NCBI GenBank assembly: GCA_019054805.1
Contig: JAHQIY010000003.1
Location: forward strand, 6,510,001-6,574,000
Source: Brachionus manjavacas
Taxonomy: Eukaryota > Rotifera > Eurotatoria > Ploima > Brachionidae
Length of the DNA: 64,000 nucleotides
Reading direction: 5' to 3'
Shown here: piece after piece, positions 1 to 10,600 of the stretch
How positions within the stretch are numbered: position 1 is the stretch's first letter
How the letters are laid out: each line of letters opens with the position of its first letter
Made by a program: the position numbers and the translations under genes
The notes under the pieces: generated by a model
What the model was told of the DNA's origin: nothing
What the model saw: only the letters and a program-made list of their open reading frames with translations
Database searches by the model: none

Positions 1-736
1 TTGAAGATCTAAAAAATGAAATAAATAATGAGAAAAAATGTGAGGTGAATAATAAAGATTTGGATCTAAGCACTCAATTGTCTGAATTTTATAAAAAAAA
101 AAGTTTTGCTCGACCGATCAGCCGATCGACCAAACAGACAATTTACAATTTTTACACCGATTCTTTACCTGAAAAGACCATGGCATCAAGTTCTGTTATG
201 AGCTCAAAGTCAAAGCCTAAATCGTGTTCAGTTGAATTTAATGAGAGTTCATCAGATAGTGAATGTCATTACGACATTAATAAAAAGAAAAAACTAAGCT
301 CTTCACCAAATTTTGTAGATAATAATTTAAATTGGATGACTAATCAGTCAAATATTGATATTTCAAATGTTGAACTATCACTTACAGGTGATTTTTTGAA
401 ATTAGGTCTTTTTTTTTTATTTTAAAACTTACTTTAGAGGCGGGGAAATTAACATTAGATTATTTGAATAAAACTGACCCTATCGGAGATGAACAGGTCT
501 ATTGAAAAAAATGATTAAATTAAAATTTAAAATTTAAAAAATTGTTAAAAATATTTTAGCGTCTTCTAATGAAATTGATGAATGACTTGGAAAACGATGA
601 CAAAGATGAAATAAATGATATGATTGTTGACGAAGAGGATCAAAAGTTAGAGAAAAATTTTTTGAATTTGATCACAGATACGGACCAAAATGACGTGGAC
701 TATTATAATATTTTTGATAATTTTTCATTTTCTTAA
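1..736 (+). CDS. Partial unrecognised gene, last three exons
   Basis: The reading frame is open from the first base of the window, so the gene starts upstream. I read three exons: 1-387, 438-496 and 560-736, joined by GT-AG introns of 50 and 63 nt that keep phase (ACA G | AG GCG; GAA CAG | CGT CTT). The visible protein is rich in Ser, Asn and Lys. It then has a more ordered piece around EAGKLTLDYLNKTDPIGDEQ and an acidic C-terminus (many Asp/Glu, ending DNFSFS, stop at 734-736). I do not recognise the family. The conserved-looking block just before the acidic tail is the best handle for a search. An AATAAA-like signal lies near 800. The function is unknown, and the exon joins are supported only by splice sites, phase and codon-like composition. 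Confidence 0.6.
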
Positions 737-1740
737 AAAAAAAACAAATTAATTTATCTTCCAATTTTTTTTTGTTAATAATAATTATTATTCATAGAAT
801 AAATAATTTAATTATAGAATATATTTAATTTAATAATTAAAAATAAGAAATTTCATTAAATAATAATATACAACGAAATAATGTCCGAAATGCGACTTAA
901 TATTGTTAAAAAAATTTAATGATTTTTGTTAACAATTTATATTTTTATTCATTTAGTTAGTGAAAAAAATCTTAACTCGTATCACGAAATTTAGAAATTT
1001 CAGAATTCATTCTTTATTCATATTAATGGTTTTCCGCCGCAAGTTACAATAGACTCCGAGTGAGGCTCATTTTTATCTCTTTTTTCTAGAAAAAAATTGT
1101 AATTTTTTGAATTCAGTTAAATTTTTTTTTAAATATTTATTTTTTATTTAAAAAATAATTTAGAGATTATCTCCAGAGCGGCGTAGGCTCCCTTTTCAGC
1201 CTTCCAGGTAAGAAAAAGAGTAAATAGTAAAAATTAAATGAGTAAATGAATATAAAATAAAAGTAAAAAAGTGTAATGCTATAATAAGGCTAAAATTTAG
1301 TTTAAAAAAGAGAAAAAAAAAATATGATTTTTCGATTTTAAAAAATTTTAGAAATTGTGAAATTGGCGTTTGCTCGGTAGTCTATTTTTTTAATGCTTTA
1401 TAAATCGTTTTTGCTTGGATGCTTGTTTTTGTCTCGAAAATTTTTTAAAATTTGGAATACTTGCTTAAATAGGTCTACAATTTTTCGATAAAATCCGATT
1501 CCTTTTTTTCAGTAATTAAATAAAATTCAAAAAATGCATCTCATTTGCATCCAAAACGTGCCTTTTTTCAGTCAGCATATTTGAAATATTTTATCAATTA
1601 AACCATATTACTCATAATAATATTGATGGCATAAAAATGGCCCGGAATTTGTTTTGGTTCGGATTAGATCTTTTTACAAAAATCGCCGATTTCCTTTGCA
1701 ATATATTTTTATTTATCTCTTGGTTTCATTATTGAGTTGG
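737..1740. other. AT-rich intergenic stretch
   Basis: No convincing coding or RNA gene. Two short GC-richer islands stand out, near 1032-1068 and 1160-1210, and may be ends of an old repeat. The rest is A/T homopolymer-rich sequence. Confidence 0.6.
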
Positions 1741-2118
1741 TTTGATCTGTCTTTAAGTTTATTTGTAGAGGGTTAAATTGATTTTAAGGTATCCATCTAA
1801 AGCCTTTGATTCAGCGAATTGGGTTCACTTTTTAAACTTTTTTTCCATGATGTCTTGTAGAAGGCTTTTGTAGGTTAGTTTTGAATCAAGTTTGATACCT
1901 AAAAAGGTAGGATTTGGCTCAAATGGTACCTCTTTCTGGTCGATTTTGAGATTGAGCTTGTATTTCCTTTCGTAGTTGCTTGTCTTACCAGCCAGTAGTT
2001 GCACAATACAATTTTTATTACGTACAATTTTTATTCCTTTTATTCGAGTTTTGAAAAGTTTTATTTCCAAGATTTGATAAAAGTTTAGAGACTCTTTCGG
2101 GTGTTTTAGGCATCTCAA
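1741..2118 (-). mobile_element. LINE reverse transcriptase C-terminal fragment
   Basis: A minus-strand frame of about 97 codons includes PNPTFLGIKLDSKLTY, the pattern that follows the RT catalytic region in non-LTR elements of the jockey/CR1 type. A related block occurs in the LINE copy at 51.6-52.6 kb. No EN or full RT domain is present, so this is a truncated relic with no function of its own. Confidence 0.6.
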
Positions 2119-2838
2119 AAAATATTAAGAAAAAAAAATTAGAAAACTAATTATTTAACAAAAATTAAATTAAGTATTGAAAACATTTTACTAATTTTAC
2201 ATTTAATTCTGACGTTTTACATAATAAAAATTATTATTCAAAAATTAGTTTCAAACTCATTTTATTCAATTTTTTTTTGGCTTTAAATTCAATAAATAAA
2301 AAAAGGTGTCCCTACATTTTGTTCAGAATTTTCTCTAGTTTCAGAATCTGTATAAAAAAGTAGGGGTCGTGGGGTAAACCGCGTACCAGATACAAAAATA
2401 GTGAAAAAATACCATTTTTTTACCATTTTTTGCCAAAATATCGATCTATTAGTAAAATAATAGATTAAATTAATACACCATTTTGTTGATGAGACTATTT
2501 GCTTTCAGAATATATATATATTAATAAGGTTATGTCTATTAGAACATGAGATATTTTAGCTCAAAGGTAACTAACTTTTGTTTTTTTTTCGATCTTTGAG
2601 GGGGTGACCCCACCTAAAAAACCGTTTTTCTAGGTTTTCAAGTATGCAGATTAATATTTTAAAGTCGGTTTGCCGAAATTCAGATAGTGCTGTAGTTTTG
2701 CTCCGCGCGAACCTTAACGAAGTCCCATTTCTTTTAATTATTGAAGGTTTGTTTCCAAATTAAAGAATTTCTCAGAAAAAAAACTTGATATATAGATAAA
2801 TGTTTTTTTAAAAATCAATTTAAAAAAAATTGGTCTTT
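2119..2838. other. Intergenic stretch
   Basis: AT-rich and without a gene. GC-richer patches near 2362-2392 (a GGGGTAAACC motif) and 2598-2640 resemble transposon-end sequence. A similar GGTTTACCCC occurs inverted near 6942, but genes lie between them, so they need not be one element. Confidence 0.4.
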
Positions 2839-4200
2839 TTATGAATTAAATTTTATTAATTATTCACCTGAACTGAAAAACGAATTAGAACAAATAAGCG
2901 ATAATGAATTCGATTATGTTCAGCCGTCATTAGAAGAGTTAGTTTGTGGTATCGAAACTTCGGAAGAAGAATCTTTTGAAGATAATGATCCAACTTCTAA
3001 TGGTGAAATGCAGCATTGAATTTCCGCTTAGCTACATTTACGCTAAATTCAAAAGATAAAAATTCTTCTAATCATATTTTTTATGGGAAAGAAAAATGTT
3101 ATAGATGGAGTTCTAATCCTCAATATTATCCGAATGTATCTGATGTACAGAATCATCAATCAATGCTCAATTCGTGTGTTAGAAACTGTGCCAAAATGAG
3201 CCACTTTTTTTGAGGTATAGACAATGAAAATATTTAAAAGTAAAAATCCTTTCTGTACTTTTTGTACTTTTTCTAATTAATTTATTTGTCCCTTATCCTT
3301 TTTGTACTTTCTGTTCATTTTGTACTTTTTCAGAATATTATTTTATTTGGCTCTGTTCCTTTCTGTACTTTTTGTACTTTATCAGAATTATATTTTATTT
3401 GTCCCTGTTCCTTTTTCTACATTTTGTACTTTTTCTAATTATTTTATTTGGCCCTGTTCCTTTTTGTACTTTTTGTTCTTAATAGTAATAAAAAAACCTT
3501 TTATTAATCAATATTTTAAATATAAATTTTATATTTAACTAATATTTTTCTTGCCTTCAGCATACCCAAATCCCTAAACCAGAGCTCCGCCCCGGACCCC
3601 GTTTAAGTTTTAATTAAATGATTAACATTACCATTAATCACAAAAAGTACAAAAAGGAACAGGGCCAAATAAATTAATTAGAAAAAGTACAAAAAGTACA
3701 GAAAGTACAAAAAGGAACAGGGCCAAATAAATAAATATTTTGAAAAGGTACAAAAAGTACAGAAAGGAAAATGATTTTTTAAAAGTTTGATCTCATTGTC
3801 TATCCATGCTTTTTTTCTTATTTTATTTATTCTTCAATAATTAGGAAAATTGTTTTATACACTAATAAAAGAATAACTAAAAAAGAAGATTTTACATCCG
3901 AAATGGAGTTGAAATCCTTAATTGGTCTATTGTTGATATTAGGAATAACTGGGAAAAATGAAGTCGAAGTCAACCTAATGTGGTCTTATGAGTCATTTCA
4001 TCACTCAGATTGGGCTTTTTTAATAAAATTATTTTAAAACACAAATAAATTTTTTTTCTCTGGGTCAAAAATGACCCATTTTCATCAACAACGTTATTTT
4101 TTCTATTTTCTACGGATAATCTCAATTTGATGAGTCAAACTTCGATGAATTTTATGAAAGCTTATCTTTAGTATTAAAATATGATTTATTAACTTCTACC
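2839..4200 (+). pseudogene. Decayed piggyBac-type transposase, split by a MITE
   Basis: Three separated blocks look like piggyBac transposase. The first is an acidic N-terminal stretch at about 2840-3015. The second, at about 3085-3205, contains FYGKEKCYRWSSNP and NSCVRNCA, like the entry region of PGBD proteins. The third, at about 3870-4020, contains FTSEMELKSLIGLLLILGIT and WSYESFHHSDWAF, the usual EM.ALIGLL motif and following Trp-rich block. Frames differ between blocks and stops intervene, so it cannot encode an active protein. The catalytic DDD part is not visible. An insertion (3215-3805) lies between blocks 2 and 3. A perfect palindrome GGGTCAAAAATGACCC follows block 3. This is a DNA transposon relic. 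Confidence 0.65.
3215..3805. mobile_element. MITE with ATAGACAATGA termini, copy 1
   Basis: The left end starts ATAGACAATGA (3217) and the right end finishes TCTCATTGTCTAT (to 3803), forming terminal inverted repeats. The interior is a degenerate palindrome built from repeated CTGTTCC.TTTTGTACTTTTT words, left arm about 3250-3480 and inverted right arm about 3640-3765. In the middle is a GC-rich core, CAGAGCTCCGCCCCGGACCC. A shorter relative with the same termini and core lies at 27511-27804. There is no coding capacity, so it is probably non-autonomous. It sits inside the decayed piggyBac coding region and is therefore younger than it. Confidence 0.75.
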
Positions 4201-4320
4201 TTTTTTATTGACACTTCGCAATTTTGAACAAAAATTTTTCAAACTGAATTTTTATTTTTAAAAACAAAATTAAATTGATTTTAACCAATATTACAAACAA
4301 TTTTAAAATCGTGATATTTT

Positions 4321-5509
4321 TCATTGATTAGCTGGAACTTCATAAACATTTATGGAACGATCTTCGGACACACTGACAATATTAGTAGCTGACGGATTGT
4401 ATCTAACACCCCAAACTTGATCTTGATGTTCATAGAACGTATGAACACACTTTAATTTTTCTCTATCCCAAACTTTGACTGTTCTATCTGATGAACTTGA
4501 GACAAAATGTATGTTGTCAGGTGAAAAAGCAACATTCAGCACCCACGACCCGTGTCCACTCAGTGTTCCAGTAACTTTGGCGTTTTGACTTAGAATAAAA
4601 TAAAATGGTAAATATAAAACACCTAGAAATAAGAGTTTTGTTTACTTACACATCAAATACTTTTATGTAATTGTCATCAGATCCTGTGCACAGAACCTGA
4701 GAATTCGGTGAGAAGGCCAAGGATCTAATCGGCATAGCATGTCCCTCAAAAGAATGCAGCAGTTTGTTCGCCTCCAAGTCATAGATATATACAAATCCAT
4801 CAATGGAACCACAAGCAAGATATTTTCCATCAGGACTCTACCAAAATTGTTAAGAATTTTCAAAAATAATTCAATGAAATTGTTACATATGATATGCTCA
4901 TGGTAAATTTTCCTTTTTCATCAACTTGAAAATTAGTCTCTTTTTTACCAGTATCCAAGTTGAACACATTAACTTTTCCCGAATAACTTCCTGAAGCGAT
5001 ATTTTTACCATCAGGAGAAAAAGAGACTGTCCATGCATCAGCTGGAGACGCGTCTATGGTTTTGATCGGCTTGCCAGACTCAACATCCCATATTCTAATC
5101 ATAGCATCCAAGGAACTAGAAGCAATGAGTAAAAAAAGTTAAGGGAAAAAAAAATAAGCTAATTATTATTTAATTTATATTTCTGATAAAGGATATTTGA
5201 TCCAGTGTTGTTTATGTCAACTGAAACAACGCCTAGTTGATGTCCTTCGCAAGTGTGCCGCAATTCTAAATTTTCTCTTTGCCAAGACCAAATTTTAATT
5301 TTGTCATCTACTGAGCCAGTTGCGATTATTTCGATGTTTTCTTTTTCAAATTTTGACCAAGCGCAGCACCAAATGCCATCTTCATGGGCTTGTTCTTTTC
5401 GAAATTTTCGAGCATACTTTTAGATAAAAATTTAGACTCAAAGAATATCAATTCAGTGCAGATTATGGGCAATATATCAAAACCAATAGCTTACTAATAA
5501 ACGAGGCAT
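4321..5509 (-). CDS. WDR61: SKI8/WDR61-like WD40 protein
   Basis: Five exons on the minus strand: 5495-5509, 5197-5416, 4887-5128, 4650-4837 and 4321-4588. They total 933 nt, giving 310 residues, close to the family length. WD40 repeats run throughout. Diagnostic matches to animal WDR61 (recalled) are [59 protein letters not shown] and [13 protein letters not shown]. In other animals the protein is a scaffold of the cytoplasmic SKI complex (3'-5' mRNA decay with the exosome) and of the nuclear PAF1 complex. The first coding exon holds only MPRLL. Introns 1, 3 and 4 are GT-AG. Intron 2 (5129-5196) has no GT donor and reads as an AT-AC minor-spliceosome intron that keeps phase and alignment exactly. 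The gene looks intact. Confidence 0.93.
5129..5196 (-). other. AT-AC (U12-type) intron in the SKI8 gene
   Basis: Read on the minus strand, the 68-nt intron begins ATATCCTTT, the full U12 donor consensus. It carries CCCTTAAC (close to the TTCCTTAAC branch site) about 10 nt before its 3' end, and it ends in AC. Splicing ...GGATCA A | TC ATTGCTTCTAGT gives [18 protein letters not shown], the same length as the homologous segment of WDR61. No GT donor exists anywhere near the 5' end. Confidence 0.85.
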
Positions 5510-7661
5510 GCTTTGAAAATTTATAAATTAAATTGGATTGTTTTAAAGTAAAATTTAAATTCTTTTATTTGAGCAAAGTTTAGATAAATTTAAAATTCAG
5601 ATCACACTATTTAGATCTAGTTTATTGTTTATACGCTTTTATTTTCAAAGCAGCCGTCAGAATGTTGAATTTTTAATTAGAATTAAAGTCTTTCTTTGTC
5701 TGTTACCTGAGGCCGAGTGTGATCAAGCCTGGAACAATCTCAGATTTAAAATTAAAATAATACAAAGACATATATTTTTATTTTGAATCGAACGACTTAT
5801 AATTTTTGATTTAAATCCATTATTTTTTTGGTCATTTCGGTCTAAGATTATTTTTTTACTTTAACAAGAACTTTTCGATTCCATTAAATTCTTTTATAAA
5901 AACGTTTTAATATTTACATTAGTCAGAAACCATTGCTTGAAAAAAAAGGTGTGAATTAGGAAAAAAAATTTTTATAAAACTTAATTTTTATTAATTTGAG
6001 ACCATATAATTGTCCCTATTCTATCCTAGTGGATAATGGGGAGGCGCTCATCTGCTTTTAAAGTAATTTTTTGAGAAACGGCTCCGATCTGACACAGAGG
6101 CTACTGCATCGAGTTGATCATCTACACCACAATTATTACCCAGTCGAAACTGGTCCTTCTATTTTTAATGATGAAAGAAAAATTCACCATAATTTACTTA
6201 AGTTTTGGTATAATGTAATCAATTTAATGGTAAAAAAAATTAAAAAATGGTTAATTGAAATTTTTAATTAAATTGAAAAAAATTTTAATCGAAAAATAAC
6301 CCATTTGATCGAATTACCCTTTTTGTCTGTGAAATTAGTCAAAATTTATAAAACTGTTTTATTTCGAAATTTATTTTTGCAAAATTTTTTTATTTTATAT
6401 TTTGTAAAATAAATATTTGAAATGTTGTTTATTAATGCAATTTTTTACAAAGACACTGACTCCAGAGCTTTTAAAATTTCCTTGACACCCACTCATTTTA
6501 CAAGCGAGCGTCATTTAATTTGGAATTTTCTTTTATTTTTGAAAATTAAATTAGTTTTTTTCGAGTATTTTAATTTTTTTTTAAAAATAAATTTTTAATA
6601 TTTTCAAAAAACTCGCATCTACTGATCCCAATTCTATGCGACCGACACCCATTCCAAGGAACTTCCAAAAATGTGTCTTGTTTTTGGCCAGAAAGATAAT
6701 TTTTTCTGAAAATTTAAGTCGTATAAAATTGAGGTCAGTAGGGTGGTCATGATTTTATAGAAATCAATTTTTTATTTAATTTGGAAAAAAAAATTAAATT
6801 TATAGTTGAATTCATTATTTCTGTATAAATTTTTTAATAATAAATTACCAATGTAAAAAAATCAAATTTGAAATTAACAGAAAAATATAGAAGACAATAG
6901 GGTTATTTTTGGGGACAAAAGGGTAAAATTTGGGGCAATTAGGTTTACCCCATTACAATTTTTTTTGCAACATTTTTTATAAAAAAAGGCAGCCAGTTAG
7001 GCTTAGTTACAGTAAATATTTTCTTGATAAAAATAAGAGGACAGGCGTAATTTACAGTCAATGAATAGTCTATGAAGGATTTTTTTTAGGAGACCTTGCA
7101 CCAACTAGATTTTGTAGATTTTCTCAATTTTTTAAAGTCTATTGAGTATTAATTAGTAAATGTTTAAGTTTATTAAATTTTGAACATCCGTTATTAAGTT
7201 AATCAAAAATTTTAGAAAAGAAAATTTCTTTAATTTAGAAAAAATAAATAAGAAATAAAATTTTACTTGCCATTTAAAAATCGGTTGTCAGTTTGACCAA
7301 AAATCTAAAGTTGATAAATAAATTTTATTTTGTAGAAATGCCAAATAATTCATTGCCATGTTACTGACTTTTTTTCTAGATAAAGGCCAGGGAAAAAAAC
7401 TTGAACCAAAAAACTACAATTTTTATTCAAAATTTTTATTTTTACCAATTTTTCTAAATTTATAAACATTTTTGATGAAGAAAAAAAACTTAGCTGTTGA
7501 ACTCGTTGAATATTCTACCATGAATAAGTGTATTACATTAAATAATCGTCATGATGCCAAACAAATCTACACTTATCAGCCAACGAAAAAAAAATATACA
7601 TTTAACCTTTTTAAACAAATTTAAAAATAACTTTTTAGAAATAAAATTTTAGATTTTTTAG
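5510..7661. other. Intergenic region with one dispersed repeat
   Basis: Mostly AT-rich, with no gene I can support. About 6012-6056 carries the sequence block repeated in inverted orientation at 51559-51622. Just after it (6076-6165) is a GC-richer stretch with a CCAGT-CGAA-ACTGG hairpin followed by an AT5A run. The GC-richer patch 5700-5745, upstream of the SKI8 start, is unexplained. Around 6900-6960 several GGGG/CCCC runs occur. Confidence 0.5.
6005..6060 (+). repeat. Dispersed repeat, copy 1
   Basis: About 45 bases starting ATTGTCCCTATTCTATCCTA and ending GGCGCTCATCT match, almost base for base, the reverse complement of the insert at 51559-51622. The only difference in the core is one extra G. 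The source of the repeat is not known. Confidence 0.7.
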
Positions 7662-10600
7662 TTAATCGAGCACAACCAAGTTGCCGGCCTCGGCTTCCTG
7701 CTCACCAGCTTTGCCCTCAATCTTATTCGATTGCACCGTGTCGTTGGACGTTTCGTTTATGTTCAGTTCGACTGAGCCGTTGTCTTTTTTCATCTTTGCA
7801 ACTGTTTCCGCCCCTATTTGTTCCAAAGATTTGTACAAATCGGCATGGTGGCCGCCCAATAGTCTGTGCGGCTTGCGCGCCATCTTCCTCGTCCACAAAG
7901 CGTCCAGCTCTTTTCTCACATTCTTCAAATTAGCGAAGGACACAAAATAGATGTCGTCAGGTGAATTGGGCAAATTGCTCGACTGGGTTGGCTTCGAGGA
8001 CTTCTGGGCCGCTCTTACTACTTGTTTGGCAACTAGCTTTGGCTGTTTGGGCGCCAACAGGCTCCGTTTGGACTGAGGACTTGAGTCGTTCGAGTCGTTT
8101 TCGCTACCGTTTTGAATTTTGGCAGCTGGCGCGTCCCCGTTGGTGGCTTCATGGGGACGCTTTCGACTCTGGGACAAAAGATTAAAGTGAAATTTGTTTA
8201 TTTGTTCGGCAGTGGGCTTGGGAAAAGCAACTCTTTCTGGCACATAGCAAGGAGTGGTGCATTTTTGCTCAAAATATTTCAGAAATTCTGGCTTGTCGGT
8301 GTCTTCGATGACCAAGTCATTGGAATTGTCGTCATCGTCATTCACTTTTTTTGTGTTCTTGGCAATTTTGAGGATCAACTTGACATCCAGTGGTTTTTTG
8401 ACAAATTTTTTTCTTTTGGCTTTTTGGCACAGCTCGCCGATGTTTCTCGGCTCTTTTGTCCATTGGCGATTCAGCTCGGCCAAATCGACCAGCTTGAACG
8501 GCTTTCGGGACAATTTTCTCAATTTGATCGCCTCAGTGGCGACCAAGCGGGCCGCTTTGGTCATTGGAGTGGTCAATAGAAAGAATGCTGTGCGATTCCT
8601 GATCGCCGGACGCTCGTTTTGACCGGGCGGATTGCTACTCTTGGCAAAGTATCCGTGAGCAATTCCGCAGTGTTTAACTAAAAGTTGTTTCATTTTGAAC
8701 TCTTTGCCGCATCCGTTTACCGAACATTTGTGCACTTGGTTTTTATTCTGGATGTTCTTCTCGTATTTGGCAGATGGATATTTGAAGGCGGAGAATTTTT
8801 TGTAGTACACCCAGCACTCGCTACAAAAACGACACTGGGTTATGTGAGTGCTGTTTTGCTGAGCAGCTGCCGCTTGGGCTTGAGCGTTGGCCAGGTGAGT
8901 GGGGTTCGTGTTTCCGCTCATTATCAATTGTACCAAGTTGGTAGGTTGATAGGCGTACCATTGATTGGTAGAGTTGCTAGGCGCGCCACATGATTCGCAA
9001 GAGTTTTTCAGGTGGATGTCATATTGGCCGAATATCTGAACATGAGCTGATTTAATTAATGCTGATTGATTTTGTTTAGAACTTAATTAAGAAATTGGGA
9101 TTTTTTTTTTTATTATTTAACTTTTAATTCTTATTTACTGGTTGGGTATGTAGACTTGCTTCAGTTTGGACTCTTGTTCTGTCAGTTTTATTCTCTTCTG
9201 CTGCAAGTACCTGTCTGTTGTTTTCCATGAGTAGTAATATTCGATCAGACTTTTCATCGTTTTCCATGGTAACTTTTTTATTCAAAATTTTACTAATCAA
9301 TTTTTTTTTTAATTTATTATTTTTAAAATAAAATAATGTCTATAAAAAAAAATGGCGCCGATACCCCTGCACGTTTTAAAACGAATTAGAGAAATTTTTT
9401 TTTAAATATCAATTTAAAAAAATTCAAGTGTTTAAAATTTGCAATTTTTAAATCTTAATTTTCGTCCCCTCGATAAATTTCAAAAAAAAAATATTATAAT
9501 TGCTTAATTTTATTTTAGATTAAAAATTAAAAAATGCATTTTTAATCTAAACCAGTGCTTAGAATATTTAGATTATTTCTTTAAAGAGGCTGCATTTGAA
9601 TTTGAATTTTGAGCTTTACTGGCATTGTGAATTTTGGAACAAAAAAAAAATAAATATAACAATGAAATGACTTCTTTTCTTTGTGTCTAAAAAATTGCTC
9701 TGCAATATGTATCAGCTGATAAAAACACAGTACCATTCAAATAGTCTCTGCAAAACTCCGCAAGGCAGGGTTTTGTGACGTTCGGTACATGAGAGCAGAA
9801 ACAATGTAAAAAAATTAAAATGAATATTTCTTAAAGTTTAAAATTGGTTCTGTAAATCCAACATGATGCAACATTCAAAGTTGCATCAATAGTCAAAGTC
9901 TGCTAATAATGTGCAAAATCTCTGCAAAATGCACTATTTATATTGAAATTTAATTTTTTTCAAACTCTGAAAGTTTAGCAGACCTTGATTTTTGATGCAC
10001 CTATGAATGTTGCACTATGTGGCATTCACAGAACTAATTTAAAACTTTTAGAAAAAAAGTTTAACATAATATGTTACCTTTTTTTTATTCTGTTTATCAT
10101 TTTGTACTGAATTTCACAAATCTCAAGTCTGCAAAGCACTAAATGTTTTAGAAAATCATTTAAATTAATTTTCAGTTAACAGAGAAGCTAAATCTGGGTG
10201 ATACAGAGTTTGTATCAGCTGATACATTTTACAGGACAACTTTTAAACTCATAGTAAAAAAGTCATTTCATATAAGATTTATTCTTTGTTCCAAAGTCCA
10301 CAATGTCGCTTTAATGACCGTATATTTTTTATTACTGAAAAATATATTAAATAAATTTTAATTTTTTTTTGCAATCAATAGCAAAATTTAAGGGCCGGTT
10401 TTTAAAAAACATGAAAAAAATAGATCAAAATAAATTTGAGCTTTTAAAGTCAAATTTTAGTTTTTAAAATTTATTACAGAATCGTAAACGTCTTTTCATG
10501 ATGACCAATTCTACCGAAAATTTTATCAACTAATACTTAACTTAAATTTATTTTCGTAATTGTATACTAAAAAAAAGTGAAAAATTGAAACCAACTAGTT

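Noticed and set aside
3302-3538. Plus-strand 78-codon hydrophobic frame
   Set aside because: Low-complexity translation of the MITE's TTTTTGTAC word array.
5115-5117. Conventional AG acceptor (TTCTAG) for SKI8 intron 2
   Set aside because: It gives the wrong phase, drops conserved residues, and there is no GT donor to pair with it. AT-AC sites solve all three problems.
5700-5750. Possible spliced-leader or snRNA gene upstream of SKI8
   Set aside because: The GC-richer patch contains GTTACCTGAGG but no convincing Sm site, promoter or fold could be seen.
6071-6271. 66-codon frame after the 6 kb repeat
   Set aside because: Only its first third has normal complexity and it matches no family. 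More likely repeat or structured RNA sequence.
2362-6955. GGGGTAAACC and inverted GGTTTACCCC as ends of one large transposon
   Set aside because: The SKI8 gene and unrelated repeats lie between them and the match is only about 10 bases.
7681-8993. Several plus-strand open frames of 74-155 codons
   Set aside because: They are antisense shadows of the MTA last exon, whose minus-strand frame has clear domains.
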